A stretch of DNA of 64,000 nucleotides from an uncultured Bacilli bacterium. Its GTDB lineage: Bacteria > Bacillota_I > Bacilli_A > RF39 > UBA660. Position 1 is the first letter of the stretch; each line of letters opens with the position of its first letter. The stretch spans positions 20,600-84,599 of the forward strand of contig CALVOZ010000005.1 of assembly GCA_944350495.1 (NCBI GenBank). Direction: 5' to 3'. Below the pieces are notes generated by a model. It did no database searches. It was not told the DNA's origin and saw nothing but the letters and a program-made list of their open reading frames with translations. Positions 51,984 to 60,643 of the stretch are shown here, piece by piece. A program made the position numbers and the translations under genes.

Positions 51984-53025
51984 TTTGAATAAAAGCCATA
52001 TCTGTTGTAGCGTTACTCATACCAAAACCAGCAGCTTTAGTTTTTACTTTTTGGACACCTGGCCCTTTAGATATTTCATCATATAAATAATGATATGCGA
52101 CATTTTGACCAGTATAGCCAGTAAAGTATTTTTTTATTAAGTCAAGACCTGCTATGTATTCTGAACTTGATACCCAACCATTAGGATCAGTTCTTAACTG
52201 TTCGTTTATTTGTCTATTGATATCTTCATCAAAACGATAGAGATATGCACTCATACAACTCCCATTGATAGTTAATCTTGGAAGTAAGATATTTTTAATA
52301 AATTGAAGATATTTAATTGCGTTTTCTCTTGAAACATCATTACCATAATTAATATATTCGTAAATGTTAGATAAAACTATTGCATCAAAGTTTATACCAT
52401 CAGGTAAAGTTTTATCTAAATCGTAAAAGTCACTTTCAATAAAATGCCATTTAGATTCAGCTACTTTCCTTTGCGTACTATAGTAATTTTCATTATTACT
52501 ATAATAATCATTAACGGTTCTTGAATTTTTACCATATTTTTTTACATCTCTAAATAAATGGATAGTCATAGCTTTATTATTATATCTAAATAGTTCGTAT
52601 AGATTATCCCAAAAAGCTCGAGTAGGTGGTAATAATCTAACTCTTATTTTTTGATATAGACGATAATCCATTATGACTCCGTTATTTTCAGCAATTAAAA
52701 AGTCCATAAAATCTTTTCTTTTTAGAGTTTCTAAAGCCGTCTTTTTAAGGCTTAATAAATGAATATCAGCTCGATTTAATTCAAAAAAATAAATATCTTT
52801 AGCGCCTCTTTGAATTAAAGCAATTCCCTGATCACCTGATGCTCCAATAGTTAGAGCTGTATTAAAACTATTGCCCATTGATGGTATATATTCTCTAACT
52901 GTTTCAGTAGCAATGTGATAAAATGGAGAATATTGCCCAAAATAACTGCTCCAATTTTTACAAGCTTCATCAAAGACGATATTTGAATCATTAACTGCCT
53001 CAGCAATTGTTGGTTGATATAACAT
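51967..53025 (-). CDS. DUF3419-like, probable SAM-binding protein
   Basis: 352 aa. The N-terminal third (ALTIGASGDQGIALIQRGAK, then IYFFELNRADIHLLSLKK) matches the SAM-binding loop pattern of DUF3419, the family of BtaA-type 3-amino-3-carboxypropyl transferases of betaine lipid synthesis. The middle has FDAIVLSNIYEYINYG, as in methyltransferase folds. The weaker C-terminal part leaves the reaction open. Monocistronic, with its own promoter. Confidence 0.68.
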   Translation of the reverse strand: MLYQPTIAEAVNDSNIVFDEACKNWSSYFGQYSPFYHIATETVREYIPSMGNSFNTALTIGASGDQGIALIQRGAKDIYFFELNRADIHLLSLKKTALETLKRKDFMDFLIAENNGVIMDYRLYQKIRVRLLPPTRAFWDNLYELFRYNNKAMTIHLFRDVKKYGKNSRTVNDYYSNNENYYSTQRKVAESKWHFIESDFYDLDKTLPDGINFDAIVLSNIYEYINYGNDVSRENAIKYLQFIKNILLPRLTINGSCMSAYLYRFDEDINRQINEQLRTDPNGWVSSSEYIAGLDLIKKYFTGYTGQNVAYHYLYDEISKGPGVQKVKTKAAGFGMSNATTDMAFIQKKIVH

Positions 53026-53049
53026 ATAATCACTTCCTTAATGTTTGAT

Positions 53050-53078
53050 ATTATAGAAAAAATTAAATGATAAGTCAA
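53050..53078 (-). promoter_or_regulatory. Promoter of the DUF3419-like gene
   Basis: Minus strand TTGACT (53073-53078), 17-base spacer, TATAAT (53050-53055). Confidence 0.78.
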
Positions 53079-53124
53079 TTTAAAAAAGAAATGTGTTATA
53101 ATTAAATATACATAGGAGGCTTAT

Positions 53125-53802
53125 ATGATTAAAACAAAAAAGCAAGGAAGTTTAATAATTATATCTGGTACAACATGTGCTGGAAAAGGAACAGTTATCA
53201 AAAAAATATTAGAAAATCATAATGATATTGTTTTATCAGTATCATATACATCTAGACCTAAACGTGAACATGAAATAGATGGCGTAGATTATTATTTTGT
53301 AACTTCAGAAGAATTTGAAAAGAAAATTGAAAATAATGATTTTTTAGAATATGCTAAAGTACAATACGGTGCATATTATGGGACACCTAAAGCAGAAATA
53401 GTTGAACAGTTAAATACAGGCAAAGATGTCATTTTGGAAATTGATGTTCAAGGAGCTAAACAAATTAAAGAAAAATTTCCGGAGACTATTTTAATATTTA
53501 TTATGGCTCCATCAATGGAAGAAGTTAAAAGAAGAATAAAAATGCGTGGAGATGAAAATAATGAACAAATAATTTCAAGATTTAGAGTGGCATATAATGA
53601 AATTAATCAAATTAATAATTATAACTATGTTGTTGTTAATGATGATTTATTAGAGGCTGTAAAAAAAGTTGAAGCAATTTTATTAAGTGAGAAATTACGT
53701 GTTGATAGAATAGAAGAGATGTATGTTGAAAATGAAGAAGAGATAATTCATGAATTCTTAGTCGATAAGGAATTAGAAAATAAAAGTACAACTATTGAAT
53801 AA
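53125..53802 (+). CDS. gmk: Guanylate kinase
   Basis: Phosphorylates GMP to GDP. The P-loop is SGTTCAGKGT, with TTCA where SGPSGVGKGT is usual, but the GKGT end is intact. SVSYTSRPKREHEIDGVDYYFV binds GMP, and EYAKVQYGAYYGT and LEIDVQGAKQIK follow as in the family. 225 aa, about 20 residues longer than usual, with an acidic C-terminal tail. SD AGGAGG. rpoZ, the usual neighbour, is not here. Confidence 0.94.
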   Translation: MIKTKKQGSLIIISGTTCAGKGTVIKKILENHNDIVLSVSYTSRPKREHEIDGVDYYFVTSEEFEKKIENNDFLEYAKVQYGAYYGTPKAEIVEQLNTGKDVILEIDVQGAKQIKEKFPETILIFIMAPSMEEVKRRIKMRGDENNEQIISRFRVAYNEINQINNYNYVVVNDDLLEAVKKVEAILLSEKLRVDRIEEMYVENEEEIIHEFLVDKELENKSTTIE

Positions 53803-53811
53803 GGTGATAAA

Positions 53812-54414
53812 ATGGGAATGAAATATAACATTCTGAAAGACTTAGTGAGTAAAAAGATAAATGTTCATTTATTTGAAGAGATAACGACATTAGAACATTT
53901 AATTAAATATGCGCAATTAAATGAAAAGTTTTCAATACGTTTTGATCGTGATAAAGATTATCATCAATTACCTTTTTATAAATATGATCAAAAAGACTAT
54001 CTAGATATAAATGAAAGAGATAAATACTTTAAAAAGATTATTACAGAAATGAACAATTTAAATTGTTCACTAGTATGCGCTAACGGATATTTATATGATG
54101 ATGTACAAATTTGTAATTTTGTTATTAAAATTGATGGCCATGGCGATTTTATTTTAGAATTTAGTACTAAAAAGGTTTCATTAAGAGAAATGTATGAATA
54201 TGAAACATCAATTATAAAAGGTAATATTAGTGATAATATTAAAGATATGGATTGGCTGAATAAAAGTTTTAATCCTATTAATGATGAAAATATTGAAAAA
54301 ATACTTAATTGGGCCTTTAAACTAAATGTGATAAATAGAAATATTGAAGCTACTTTATATGAACAAAAAGTGGGAATTTTAAAAGAATATATCACTTGTT
54401 GGCAAATAGATTAG
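53812..54414 (+). CDS. Hypothetical protein, 200 aa
   Basis: Not recognised. Soluble mixed alpha/beta protein. Residues about 30-60 (FSIRFDRDKDYHQLPFYKYD) and 100-125 (DDVQICNFVIKIDGHGDFIL) suggest a ligand-binding beta domain. It starts 9 bases after gmk with SD AAGGTGA and ends 9 bases before the Nudix start, so the three are probably one transcript. Start 53812 or 53818. Confidence 0.7.
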   Translation: MGMKYNILKDLVSKKINVHLFEEITTLEHLIKYAQLNEKFSIRFDRDKDYHQLPFYKYDQKDYLDINERDKYFKKIITEMNNLNCSLVCANGYLYDDVQICNFVIKIDGHGDFILEFSTKKVSLREMYEYETSIIKGNISDNIKDMDWLNKSFNPINDENIEKILNWAFKLNVINRNIEATLYEQKVGILKEYITCWQID

Positions 54415-54423
54415 AGAGATATT

Positions 54424-54813
54424 ATGTTTGAAAAATCATGTGGTGCAATTGTTTTTGATGGTAATTTAGTATTATTAGTTAAACATCGAGCAGGTCATAC
54501 GGCTTTTCCTAAAGGCCATGTAGAGGGTGATGAAACAGAGTGAGAGACTGCTAAAAGAGAAATATTAGAAGAGACTAATATAGTGGCAGATATTGATCCT
54601 AATTATAGATATTCATCAACGTATTCTCCAAAAGAGGGTGTTATAAAGGAAGTTATTTATTTTTTTTGTAAAAAGATAAGTGGAGAGATTATATCACAAG
54701 AATCAGAAATTACTGAATCTATGTGGGTACCTAAAGATGAAGTATTAAAATATTTAACTTATGATGATGTTAAAGACATATATTGTCAATTATTAATTGA
54801 TTCAGACAAATAA
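54424..54813 (+). pseudogene. Nudix hydrolase interrupted by one in-frame TGA
   Basis: A single frame encodes a complete 129-residue Nudix protein of the Ap4A-hydrolase type: GAIVFDGNLVLLVKH, FPKGHVEGDETE, stop, ETAKREILEETNI, and a normal C-terminus. The TGA at 54541-54543 (codon 40) falls inside the Nudix box, where the pattern Gx5Ex7REUxEE is otherwise perfect. Since TGA is a true stop in this genome, the gene is either a fresh pseudogene, a readthrough case or a sequence error. Downstream codons are undamaged, so the change must be recent or the stop is bypassed. Confidence 0.85.
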
Positions 54814-54840
54814 AAAAAGATATTTAAAATATCTTTTTTT
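54812..54840. terminator. Bidirectional terminator
   Basis: AAAAAAAGATATT (54812-54824), loop TAA, AATATCTTTTTTT (54828-54840). It serves the gmk unit and the convergent htpG. Confidence 0.85.
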
Positions 54841-56653
54841 ATTTTGCCATGATATCACAAATAAGTGAACTAATTTCAGTTGGATTTTCAATTGTTAAGC
54901 CTTCAATTAATCTTGCTTGAGCATACAAAATTTTAGAATAGTTTTTCAACTCATCTCCTTTTAGCTTCTTTAATTTTTCGGTAATAGGGTGAGAGTCGTT
55001 AATTTCCATAATAACTTTAGCCTTGACTTTATTTTCATTAGGCATAACACTCAATACTTTTTCCATTTCCATAGAGACAAATCCTTCAGTAGTTAAACAA
55101 ACTGGATGAGATTTTAAACGGTTGGTAAATTTAACATCTTCAACTTCATTCTTTAAAGCCTCTTTCATTTCACTTAATAAGTCTTTGTATGTTTCGTTTT
55201 CTCTTTTAATATTCTCTTTTTCTTCCTCTGATTCAACATCAACATTATCAGTACATACGTTAACTAAGACTTTACCGTCATATTCAGCCAATGCTTGAAC
55301 AGTAAATTCATCAGTGTAATCAGTTAAGTATAAAACATCATATTTATCTTTAATTTTTTCAACTTGTGGTAATAAATCAATTTTGTCAATAGTTTCGCCA
55401 CATGCATAATAAATTTTATCTTGACCTTCAACTAAATTATCAACGTATTCTTTTAAAGTAATCATTTTTTTATTTTTAGAAGAATAGAAAATAAGCAAGT
55501 CTTTTAATGTATCTTTGTTGATACCATAGTTATTATAAATACCAAACTTTAATTGCATTCCAAATGCTTTAAAAAATTTCTCATAATTTTCACGATCATT
55601 TTCAAGCATATCTTCAAGTTCATTTTTTATTTTCTTTTCGATATTTTTAGCTATTAATTGTAATTGTTTATCTTGTTGTAATAACTCTCTTGAAATATTT
55701 AATGATAAATCATTGCTATCAACTAAACCTTTAACAAAACTAAAATAGTCGGGTAATAAGTCAGCACATTTATCCATAATTAGTACTCCATTAGAATATA
55801 ATTCTAGGCCTTTTTCATATTCTTTAGTGTAGAAATCAAATGGCGCATGCCCTGGAATATAAAGTAGGGTATGGTAATTGCATTTTCCTTCTACAAAAGA
55901 ATGAATTGTTTTAATAGAGTCTTCATAATCAAAAAATTTTTCATGATAAAAGTTTTGATACTCTTCATTAGTTATTTCATTTTTATTTTTTTTCCATAAA
56001 GGAACCATACTATTGATAACTTCATCATCAATCATAATAGGATATCTTATATAATCACTATATTTTTTAATGATTTGTTTAATTTTATTTTTATCTAAAA
56101 ATTCACTATATGTTGCATCTTCATTATCTTCTTTAATAGTTAAGGTAATAGTCGTACCAACTAAATCTTTATCTGATGCTCCAATTGAATAACCATCAGC
56201 TCCGCTAGAAATCCAAGTATGAGCGGCATCCTCATCAGCAGATTTACTTTCAACTTTAATTTCATCACTAACCATAAATGCCGAATAGAAACCAACACCA
56301 AATTGTCCAATAATATTTAAATCCTTTTCATTTTTATTTAAATTTTTAAAATCTAGTGATCCGCTTTTAGCAATAGTACCTAAATTTGTCTCTAATTCTT
56401 CTTCAGTCATACCGCAACCATTATCACTAATAACAAGTTTACGATTATCTTTATCAATACTAATTGTTATTTTAAAATTATCGCGATCAACTTTTAAATT
56501 TTTATCAGTAAGAGCACGATAATTTAATTTATCAATAGCATCACTAGCATTAGAGATAAGCTCTCTTAAAAAAATTTCTTTGTTTGTATATATTGAATTA
56601 ATCATTAAATCTAACAACTTTTTAGACTCTGCTTTGAATTGTTTTCTTTTCAT
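54839..56653 (-). CDS. htpG: Molecular chaperone HtpG (Hsp90)
   Basis: Hsp90 chaperone. The GHKL ATPase motifs are FLRELISNASDAIDKL, ISDNGCGMT and IGQFGVGFYSAFMV; middle and C-terminal dimer domains follow. 604 aa from the ATG at 56653, chosen for AAGGA before it; the frame open to 56710 overlaps the promoter and is not the true start. Under a CIRCE operator, so HrcA control of heat-shock type is likely. Confidence 0.96.
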   Translation of the reverse strand: MKRKQFKAESKKLLDLMINSIYTNKEIFLRELISNASDAIDKLNYRALTDKNLKVDRDNFKITISIDKDNRKLVISDNGCGMTEEELETNLGTIAKSGSLDFKNLNKNEKDLNIIGQFGVGFYSAFMVSDEIKVESKSADEDAAHTWISSGADGYSIGASDKDLVGTTITLTIKEDNEDATYSEFLDKNKIKQIIKKYSDYIRYPIMIDDEVINSMVPLWKKNKNEITNEEYQNFYHEKFFDYEDSIKTIHSFVEGKCNYHTLLYIPGHAPFDFYTKEYEKGLELYSNGVLIMDKCADLLPDYFSFVKGLVDSNDLSLNISRELLQQDKQLQLIAKNIEKKIKNELEDMLENDRENYEKFFKAFGMQLKFGIYNNYGINKDTLKDLLIFYSSKNKKMITLKEYVDNLVEGQDKIYYACGETIDKIDLLPQVEKIKDKYDVLYLTDYTDEFTVQALAEYDGKVLVNVCTDNVDVESEEEKENIKRENETYKDLLSEMKEALKNEVEDVKFTNRLKSHPVCLTTEGFVSMEMEKVLSVMPNENKVKAKVIMEINDSHPITEKLKKLKGDELKNYSKILYAQARLIEGLTIENPTEISSLICDIMAK

Positions 56654-56688
56654 TTTAATCCTTCTTTCTTTAATCTTCAACATTATTA

Positions 56689-56717
56689 ATGTTATCACTA
56701 TTATTGGCACTTGTCAA
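56689..56717 (-). promoter_or_regulatory. Promoter of htpG
   Basis: Minus strand TTGACA (56712-56717), 17-base spacer, TAACAT (56689-56694) with extended TGA. The -35 lies inside the CIRCE element. Confidence 0.75.
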
Positions 56718-56730
56718 GTATGAGTGCTAA
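56704..56730. promoter_or_regulatory. CIRCE operator (HrcA binding site)
   Basis: TTGGCACTT (56704-56712), 9 bases, GAGTGCTAA (56722-56730). The right arm is a perfect CIRCE half-site and the left differs at two positions from TTAGCACTC. Confidence 0.88.
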
Positions 56731-56787
56731 AGAGTATGGTTGCTAAAATAATTTATTTTATGTATTATATTAATAGGGATGATATAA

Positions 56788-57303
56788 ATGAGTTATCTAG
56801 TTATTCAAATTTTAGGTATATTTGCACTTTTAGTTGAATCATTGAGTTATTGGTTTAAAACTAAGAAAAAAATGCTATTTATTCAAATTATTGCCGATAT
56901 ATTTTTTATTTTGCATTATTTATTTTTAGATGCGGTAGTAGGATGTGCGATGTGTATTGTTGCTCTCATGAGAGAAATTTTATTCTACTTTTCTAAAAAC
57001 AAGAAGCAAGAACAAATTATCTGTAAGTTCATTATTTTAATGTGTTTTGCATTAGGAATACTCACATATAAAACATTTTTAGGTGTTTTTCCAATTGCTG
57101 CTGCTATTACATATACTTATACCCTTACAATGGCCTCTAAATGGATTGTCATGGGAGGAATTATAAATTATTCATATTGGTTATTATATGATATTATTAG
57201 TGGCTCTATTGCAGGTATTATTAATGATCTTTTTGTCATTGTTTCAAATACTATTTCATTAATAAAAAGAAGGTTAGAAGAAAAGAAAAAAGCTATCAAA
57301 TGA
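56788..57303 (+). CDS. YgjV family inner-membrane protein
   Basis: 171 aa with about five membrane helices. The pattern of QILGIFALLVESLSYWFKTKK, then DIFFILHYLFLDAVVG, and IINYSYWLLYDIISGSIAG matches the YgjV family (possibly related to sugar-phosphate or nucleotide-regulated membrane proteins; function unknown). It ends in TGA. It shares a bidirectional terminator with the convergent fusion gene. Confidence 0.82.
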   Translation: MSYLVIQILGIFALLVESLSYWFKTKKKMLFIQIIADIFFILHYLFLDAVVGCAMCIVALMREILFYFSKNKKQEQIICKFIILMCFALGILTYKTFLGVFPIAAAITYTYTLTMASKWIVMGGIINYSYWLLYDIISGSIAGIINDLFVIVSNTISLIKRRLEEKKKAIK

Positions 57304-57318
57304 TAGCTTATTTTTTTA
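57290..57318. terminator. Bidirectional terminator
   Basis: AAGCTATCA (57290-57298) pairs with TGATAGCTT (57301-57309), with A run before and T run after on both strands. Confidence 0.82.
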
Positions 57319-58861
57319 TATGTGATAACTCTTCAACTACTTGAGGAATATCATTAAACGAAGTGTCAGTAATTTCTTTAAAGACAGTATTAAAGTCTGA
57401 TTGGGGATTTTTAAAAATGGCTTCCAATTGAATAGCTAATGGTGCAGGTAAGGTATTAAGTAATTTTCCTATGTCGTATTTTTCTTCTTTGATATAGTCA
57501 ATTTCACTACTTCTTCTTAAAGTGTAAAAGAATAAAATGTTTCTTAAGAAAAATCTAATTACAGTATCTTCTAAATCATCTATATTATTAGGATCAGGGT
57601 TACCAAAAGATTTAAATACATATTTTAATTTTTTTAAAGCTGAACTCCTTTTATCATTGTAGCCTTTTTGAAATATTATTTGTAATAATAAATTAGCCAT
57701 ATCACCATTAGTAGTTAAATATTGAACACTGTATTGTGGTAAATTTAATCCCTCAATCATTTCTAATTGATCACGGCTTAATAATTTCTCAATTGTTGTT
57801 TTTTCTTGTACTTGAATAAAATCAGTTGGACGATATAAGTTATGTGGTATTAGATTAGCATCCAATACACATTTAGCATAATATCCACATTTGCTAGCGT
57901 ATAAAGCCTCAAATGCGCACATATTAACAATTCTTTTAATAAAACTAACATTAACTCCTTCGATATCTCTGACACTGACATACATCCTATCGACAGCTTC
58001 TTTTAAACGTTGAATATTTCTATTTTTACTTATTGTATCATTATATACTAGAGCTACATCTAAATCAGAGAAATTGGATATATAACCAAATTTTTTATAT
58101 AAAGCATAAGAACCATATACAAAGGCTGAACCTGCATAGGATGAATTGGCTTCTAACATAGTTGAATATATATAATCGGTTAATAATAAATTTGGGTCAA
58201 AATTTTTTTCCTTTTTTAAATATTCTAGAATAATTTGAAATTTATCAGAATTGATTATTAATGGTGAATCATCAGATACTAATAATCCTCCAGTATAACC
58301 AATTAATAATGGTCTATAGTCTAAAGCTTCACAAGTTACATTTTTAAACGGGCGTGCTGAAGGTTCAGTAGTATGAATATGGCCATGATAATTATATCCT
58401 TTAGGATTAGCATTAAAATTTTTCACTAACAATCTAAAATGAATATCATCACGTTCAGCTGTATCTAATCTTTCGTGTGATAAATAGGTATCATTCATTT
58501 TTACGGGAGTAGTAAATATTCCTTCAAGACCACAAGCCCCATATTTTCGTACTAAATCAGATTTATCATGATTACCCATAAGTAGAAATTTGTGACCATT
58601 TAGTCTTGCCATTAATTCTGGAATAGCTCCTTTTTTAAAACTAAAATCACCTAGAAAAATGACTATATCATTAGGAGATACAACACTGTTATGAGCATTA
58701 ATGATATACTCATTCATTTGATCTACATCACTAAATTGTGGCCGGTCATATTCAATTATCTTAGAATGATAAAAATGTTGATCACTAATAACATATATTT
58801 TTTTATTAGGATATTTTTTTGATAATAATTCATATATGTCTTTATAAAAAGAAATAGCCAT
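57308..58861 (-). CDS. Metallophosphoesterase-nucleotidyltransferase fusion protein
   Basis: 517 aa. Residues 20-200 are a calcineurin-like phosphoesterase with D27/H29 (SDQHF), GD72, GNHD (96-99), H129 and GHIH (160-163). From about 225 a nucleotidyltransferase domain follows with G250-S251 (FVYGSYALYKK) and D266/D268 (SDLDVALV), the pattern of the Pol-beta-like superfamily, then a helical C-terminus. Thus one chain holds a potential nucleotide-transfer site and a potential phosphodiester hydrolase. Substrates unknown. Soluble. Promoter overlaps that of the divergent GNAT gene. Confidence 0.85.
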   Translation of the reverse strand: MAISFYKDIYELLSKKYPNKKIYVISDQHFYHSKIIEYDRPQFSDVDQMNEYIINAHNSVVSPNDIVIFLGDFSFKKGAIPELMARLNGHKFLLMGNHDKSDLVRKYGACGLEGIFTTPVKMNDTYLSHERLDTAERDDIHFRLLVKNFNANPKGYNYHGHIHTTEPSARPFKNVTCEALDYRPLLIGYTGGLLVSDDSPLIINSDKFQIILEYLKKEKNFDPNLLLTDYIYSTMLEANSSYAGSAFVYGSYALYKKFGYISNFSDLDVALVYNDTISKNRNIQRLKEAVDRMYVSVRDIEGVNVSFIKRIVNMCAFEALYASKCGYYAKCVLDANLIPHNLYRPTDFIQVQEKTTIEKLLSRDQLEMIEGLNLPQYSVQYLTTNGDMANLLLQIIFQKGYNDKRSSALKKLKYVFKSFGNPDPNNIDDLEDTVIRFFLRNILFFYTLRRSSEIDYIKEEKYDIGKLLNTLPAPLAIQLEAIFKNPQSDFNTVFKEITDTSFNDIPQVVEELSHIKK

Positions 58862-58890
58862 AAAATCACTCCTTTGAAAATTCTAAGCCT

Positions 58891-58919
58891 ATTTTACACT
58901 ATGATATTGAAATTGTAAA
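58891..58919 (-). promoter_or_regulatory. Promoter of the fusion gene
   Basis: Minus strand TTTACA (58914-58919), 17-base spacer, TAAAAT (58891-58896). Confidence 0.65.
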
Positions 58920-58941
58920 GGTTGTTAAAATGTGCTAAAAT
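58913..58941 (+). promoter_or_regulatory. Promoter of GNAT-DUF4186
   Basis: TTGTAA (58913-58918), 17-base spacer, TAAAAT (58936-58941). Its -35 shares the same bases as the -35 of the opposite promoter. Confidence 0.6.
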
Positions 58942-58959
58942 TTAAATAGGAGTGGTACA

Positions 58960-59553
58960 ATGGAAAAGTTTAAATTGGTAGAGCCAACATTAGATTACAG
59001 AGATGAAGCTTTAGACTACATTAATGAATTCTATTTATATAATTCTGAAATAAATGGTACCGGAGGTTTACAAAGGTTTTTAAATGATTATCCAGCATGG
59101 CTAAAGAAAATAGAAGATGATAGAAATCGAATCCCAAATGAAGAAAAAGTCCCTGCTAGAACATTCTTCCTTATGCGTGAAAATGATAATAAAATTGTGG
59201 GAATGATAAATATTCGTTTAGCGCTTAATGAAAAGTTAAGGAAGAGAAGCGGCCATATTGGTTATTCAATTAGACCGACTGAACGCCAAAAGGGGTACAA
59301 TAAAATAAATTTATATTTAGGATTATTAGTATGTCAAAATTATGGTATTAAAGAAGTATTTATGGACTGTGATAGTACTAACTTAGGTTCATCTAAAACA
59401 ATTAAATCTTTAGGTGGAATTATGGTTAGAGAATACTATGATGACGAGGAATATTTTTGCGATGTCCAAGATTACATTATTGATGTTGATAAAGCCATTG
59501 AAAATAACAAAAATATTTATGAACCATATATTACTGGTGGCATAACTAAATGA
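58960..59553 (+). CDS. GNAT family N-acetyltransferase
   Basis: 197 aa. The acetyl-CoA fold shows NKIVGMINIRLALNEKL, HIGYSIRPTERQKGYNKINL (motif A, with the RxxGxx loop) and VFMDCDSTNLGSSKTIKSLG with MVREYYDD. It resembles the predicted acetyltransferases of gut Firmicutes that act on small molecules. It ends in TGA and overlaps the DUF4186 start by 4 bases (ATGA). Confidence 0.88.
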   Translation: MEKFKLVEPTLDYRDEALDYINEFYLYNSEINGTGGLQRFLNDYPAWLKKIEDDRNRIPNEEKVPARTFFLMRENDNKIVGMINIRLALNEKLRKRSGHIGYSIRPTERQKGYNKINLYLGLLVCQNYGIKEVFMDCDSTNLGSSKTIKSLGGIMVREYYDDEEYFCDVQDYIIDVDKAIENNKNIYEPYITGGITK

Positions 59554-59894
59554 GTGAAGTATTAAATAGATTAGCTGGTTCTAAATTTAGAAGTAGTTTT
59601 AAATTAGGTATTAAAGATAAAAAATATATTGAAGAAAAAGGATTAGCCAAAATTAGGGAACATGCTTATGACTTTATTAATAAGCGTTTAAGACCAAGAA
59701 ATGTTCCCAATGATGGAAACCAAACACCAATGCGCGGACATCCAGTATTTATTGCGCAACATGCCACAGCTACTTGTTGCCGTGGTTGTTTATATAAATG
59801 GCATCACATAGAAAAAAATAAAGAATTAGATAATGGTGATGTAGATTACATAATTGAATTGATTATGACATGGATTACTAATAATTTAGATTAA
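59550..59894 (+). CDS. DUF4186 domain protein
   Basis: 114 aa. The family core is unmistakable: KFRSSFKLGIKDKKYIEEKG, then NDGNQTPMRGHPVFIAQHAT, then TCCRGCLYKWHHIEKNKEL. The Cys-Cys-x-x-Cys and nearby His suggest a metal site. Function unknown. Coupled to the GNAT gene. Confidence 0.93.
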   Translation: MSEVLNRLAGSKFRSSFKLGIKDKKYIEEKGLAKIREHAYDFINKRLRPRNVPNDGNQTPMRGHPVFIAQHATATCCRGCLYKWHHIEKNKELDNGDVDYIIELIMTWITNNLD

Positions 59895-59917
59895 TTTTAA
59901 TGTTAGGAGGTTTTAAT

Positions 59918-60643
59918 ATGGAAATTATTTTTTTACTTATTATTTATCCACTTATTTTAATTGCTCAAATTGCTTTTTTAGCAGTGGCAATTATGAAGAA
60001 AAGAAACAGTAATTGGATTTCATTATTTATATTTGATGTATTGTCTATCTTATCAGCTACATATCTTGGAATATATTATGGAAGGGCACCTGGTCAAATA
60101 TATATTGCTGATATTGGAACATCAGTAATGAGTTATGTTGCCAGTCTAGTATTCTTGTTTGTTACGTTTATCTCAGTATGCGTAAAAGTTGTAATGTTTG
60201 AATTAAATTTACGAAAGAATAATAAAAATTATGTTAGCCCAGTATGCTTAATATTAGCTTCTTGCTTTATATTTTCAGGTATTTTAATGTCAGGTTATGA
60301 ATTTGTTAATAATATTGATATTAAAAAAACTGAAGGAACAGTTATTGAAGTATCTAAAGATGATGATGATTGGTTTGAATTTACTAAAGAGACTATCGAA
60401 TATGAAATTGATGGTAAAATATATAAAGATAAAATAATTAATAATACTGATGAAGTAGGAGATATTATTACAGTATATTATAATCCTGCTCATAATTTAG
60501 TATATAAAGCAGATGTAAAAATCCTATATATTCCAGCCTATTTATTTGGTATTTTAATTGTAATTTTTAGATTTAAAGATGGAATTGATAAGAAAGAAGA
60601 ATTGATTGATGACAAAAATATTAAAAGCAAAAAAAGTAAATAA
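59918..60643 (+). CDS. DUF3592-like membrane protein
   Basis: 241 aa. Three or four membrane helices in the first 130 residues (LLIIYPLILIAQIAFLAVAI at the start), then a soluble region (about 135-205: KKTEGTVIEVSKDDDDWF, YEIDGKIYKDKI, VGDIITVYYNP) of the DUF3592 type, and a last helix. The ATG at 59918 follows TTAGGAGG; the frame from 59900 overlaps that SD. Overlaps the next gene by 35 bases. Confidence 0.78.
   Translation: MEIIFLLIIYPLILIAQIAFLAVAIMKKRNSNWISLFIFDVLSILSATYLGIYYGRAPGQIYIADIGTSVMSYVASLVFLFVTFISVCVKVVMFELNLRKNNKNYVSPVCLILASCFIFSGILMSGYEFVNNIDIKKTEGTVIEVSKDDDDWFEFTKETIEYEIDGKIYKDKIINNTDEVGDIITVYYNPAHNLVYKADVKILYIPAYLFGILIVIFRFKDGIDKKEELIDDKNIKSKKSK

Noticed and set aside
53149..53178. 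Inactive guanylate kinase because of the altered P-loop
   Set aside because: SGTTCAGKGT still has the Gx4GKG(T/S) spacing, and all other GMP and Mg sites are intact, so a functional enzyme is likely.
54541..54543. UGA read as tryptophan (Mycoplasma-type code)
   Set aside because: Several clear genes end in TGA (for example at 6101, 46498, 57301 and 59551), tryptophan is written TGG throughout, and RF2 with its UGA frameshift site is present. Only one gene is affected.
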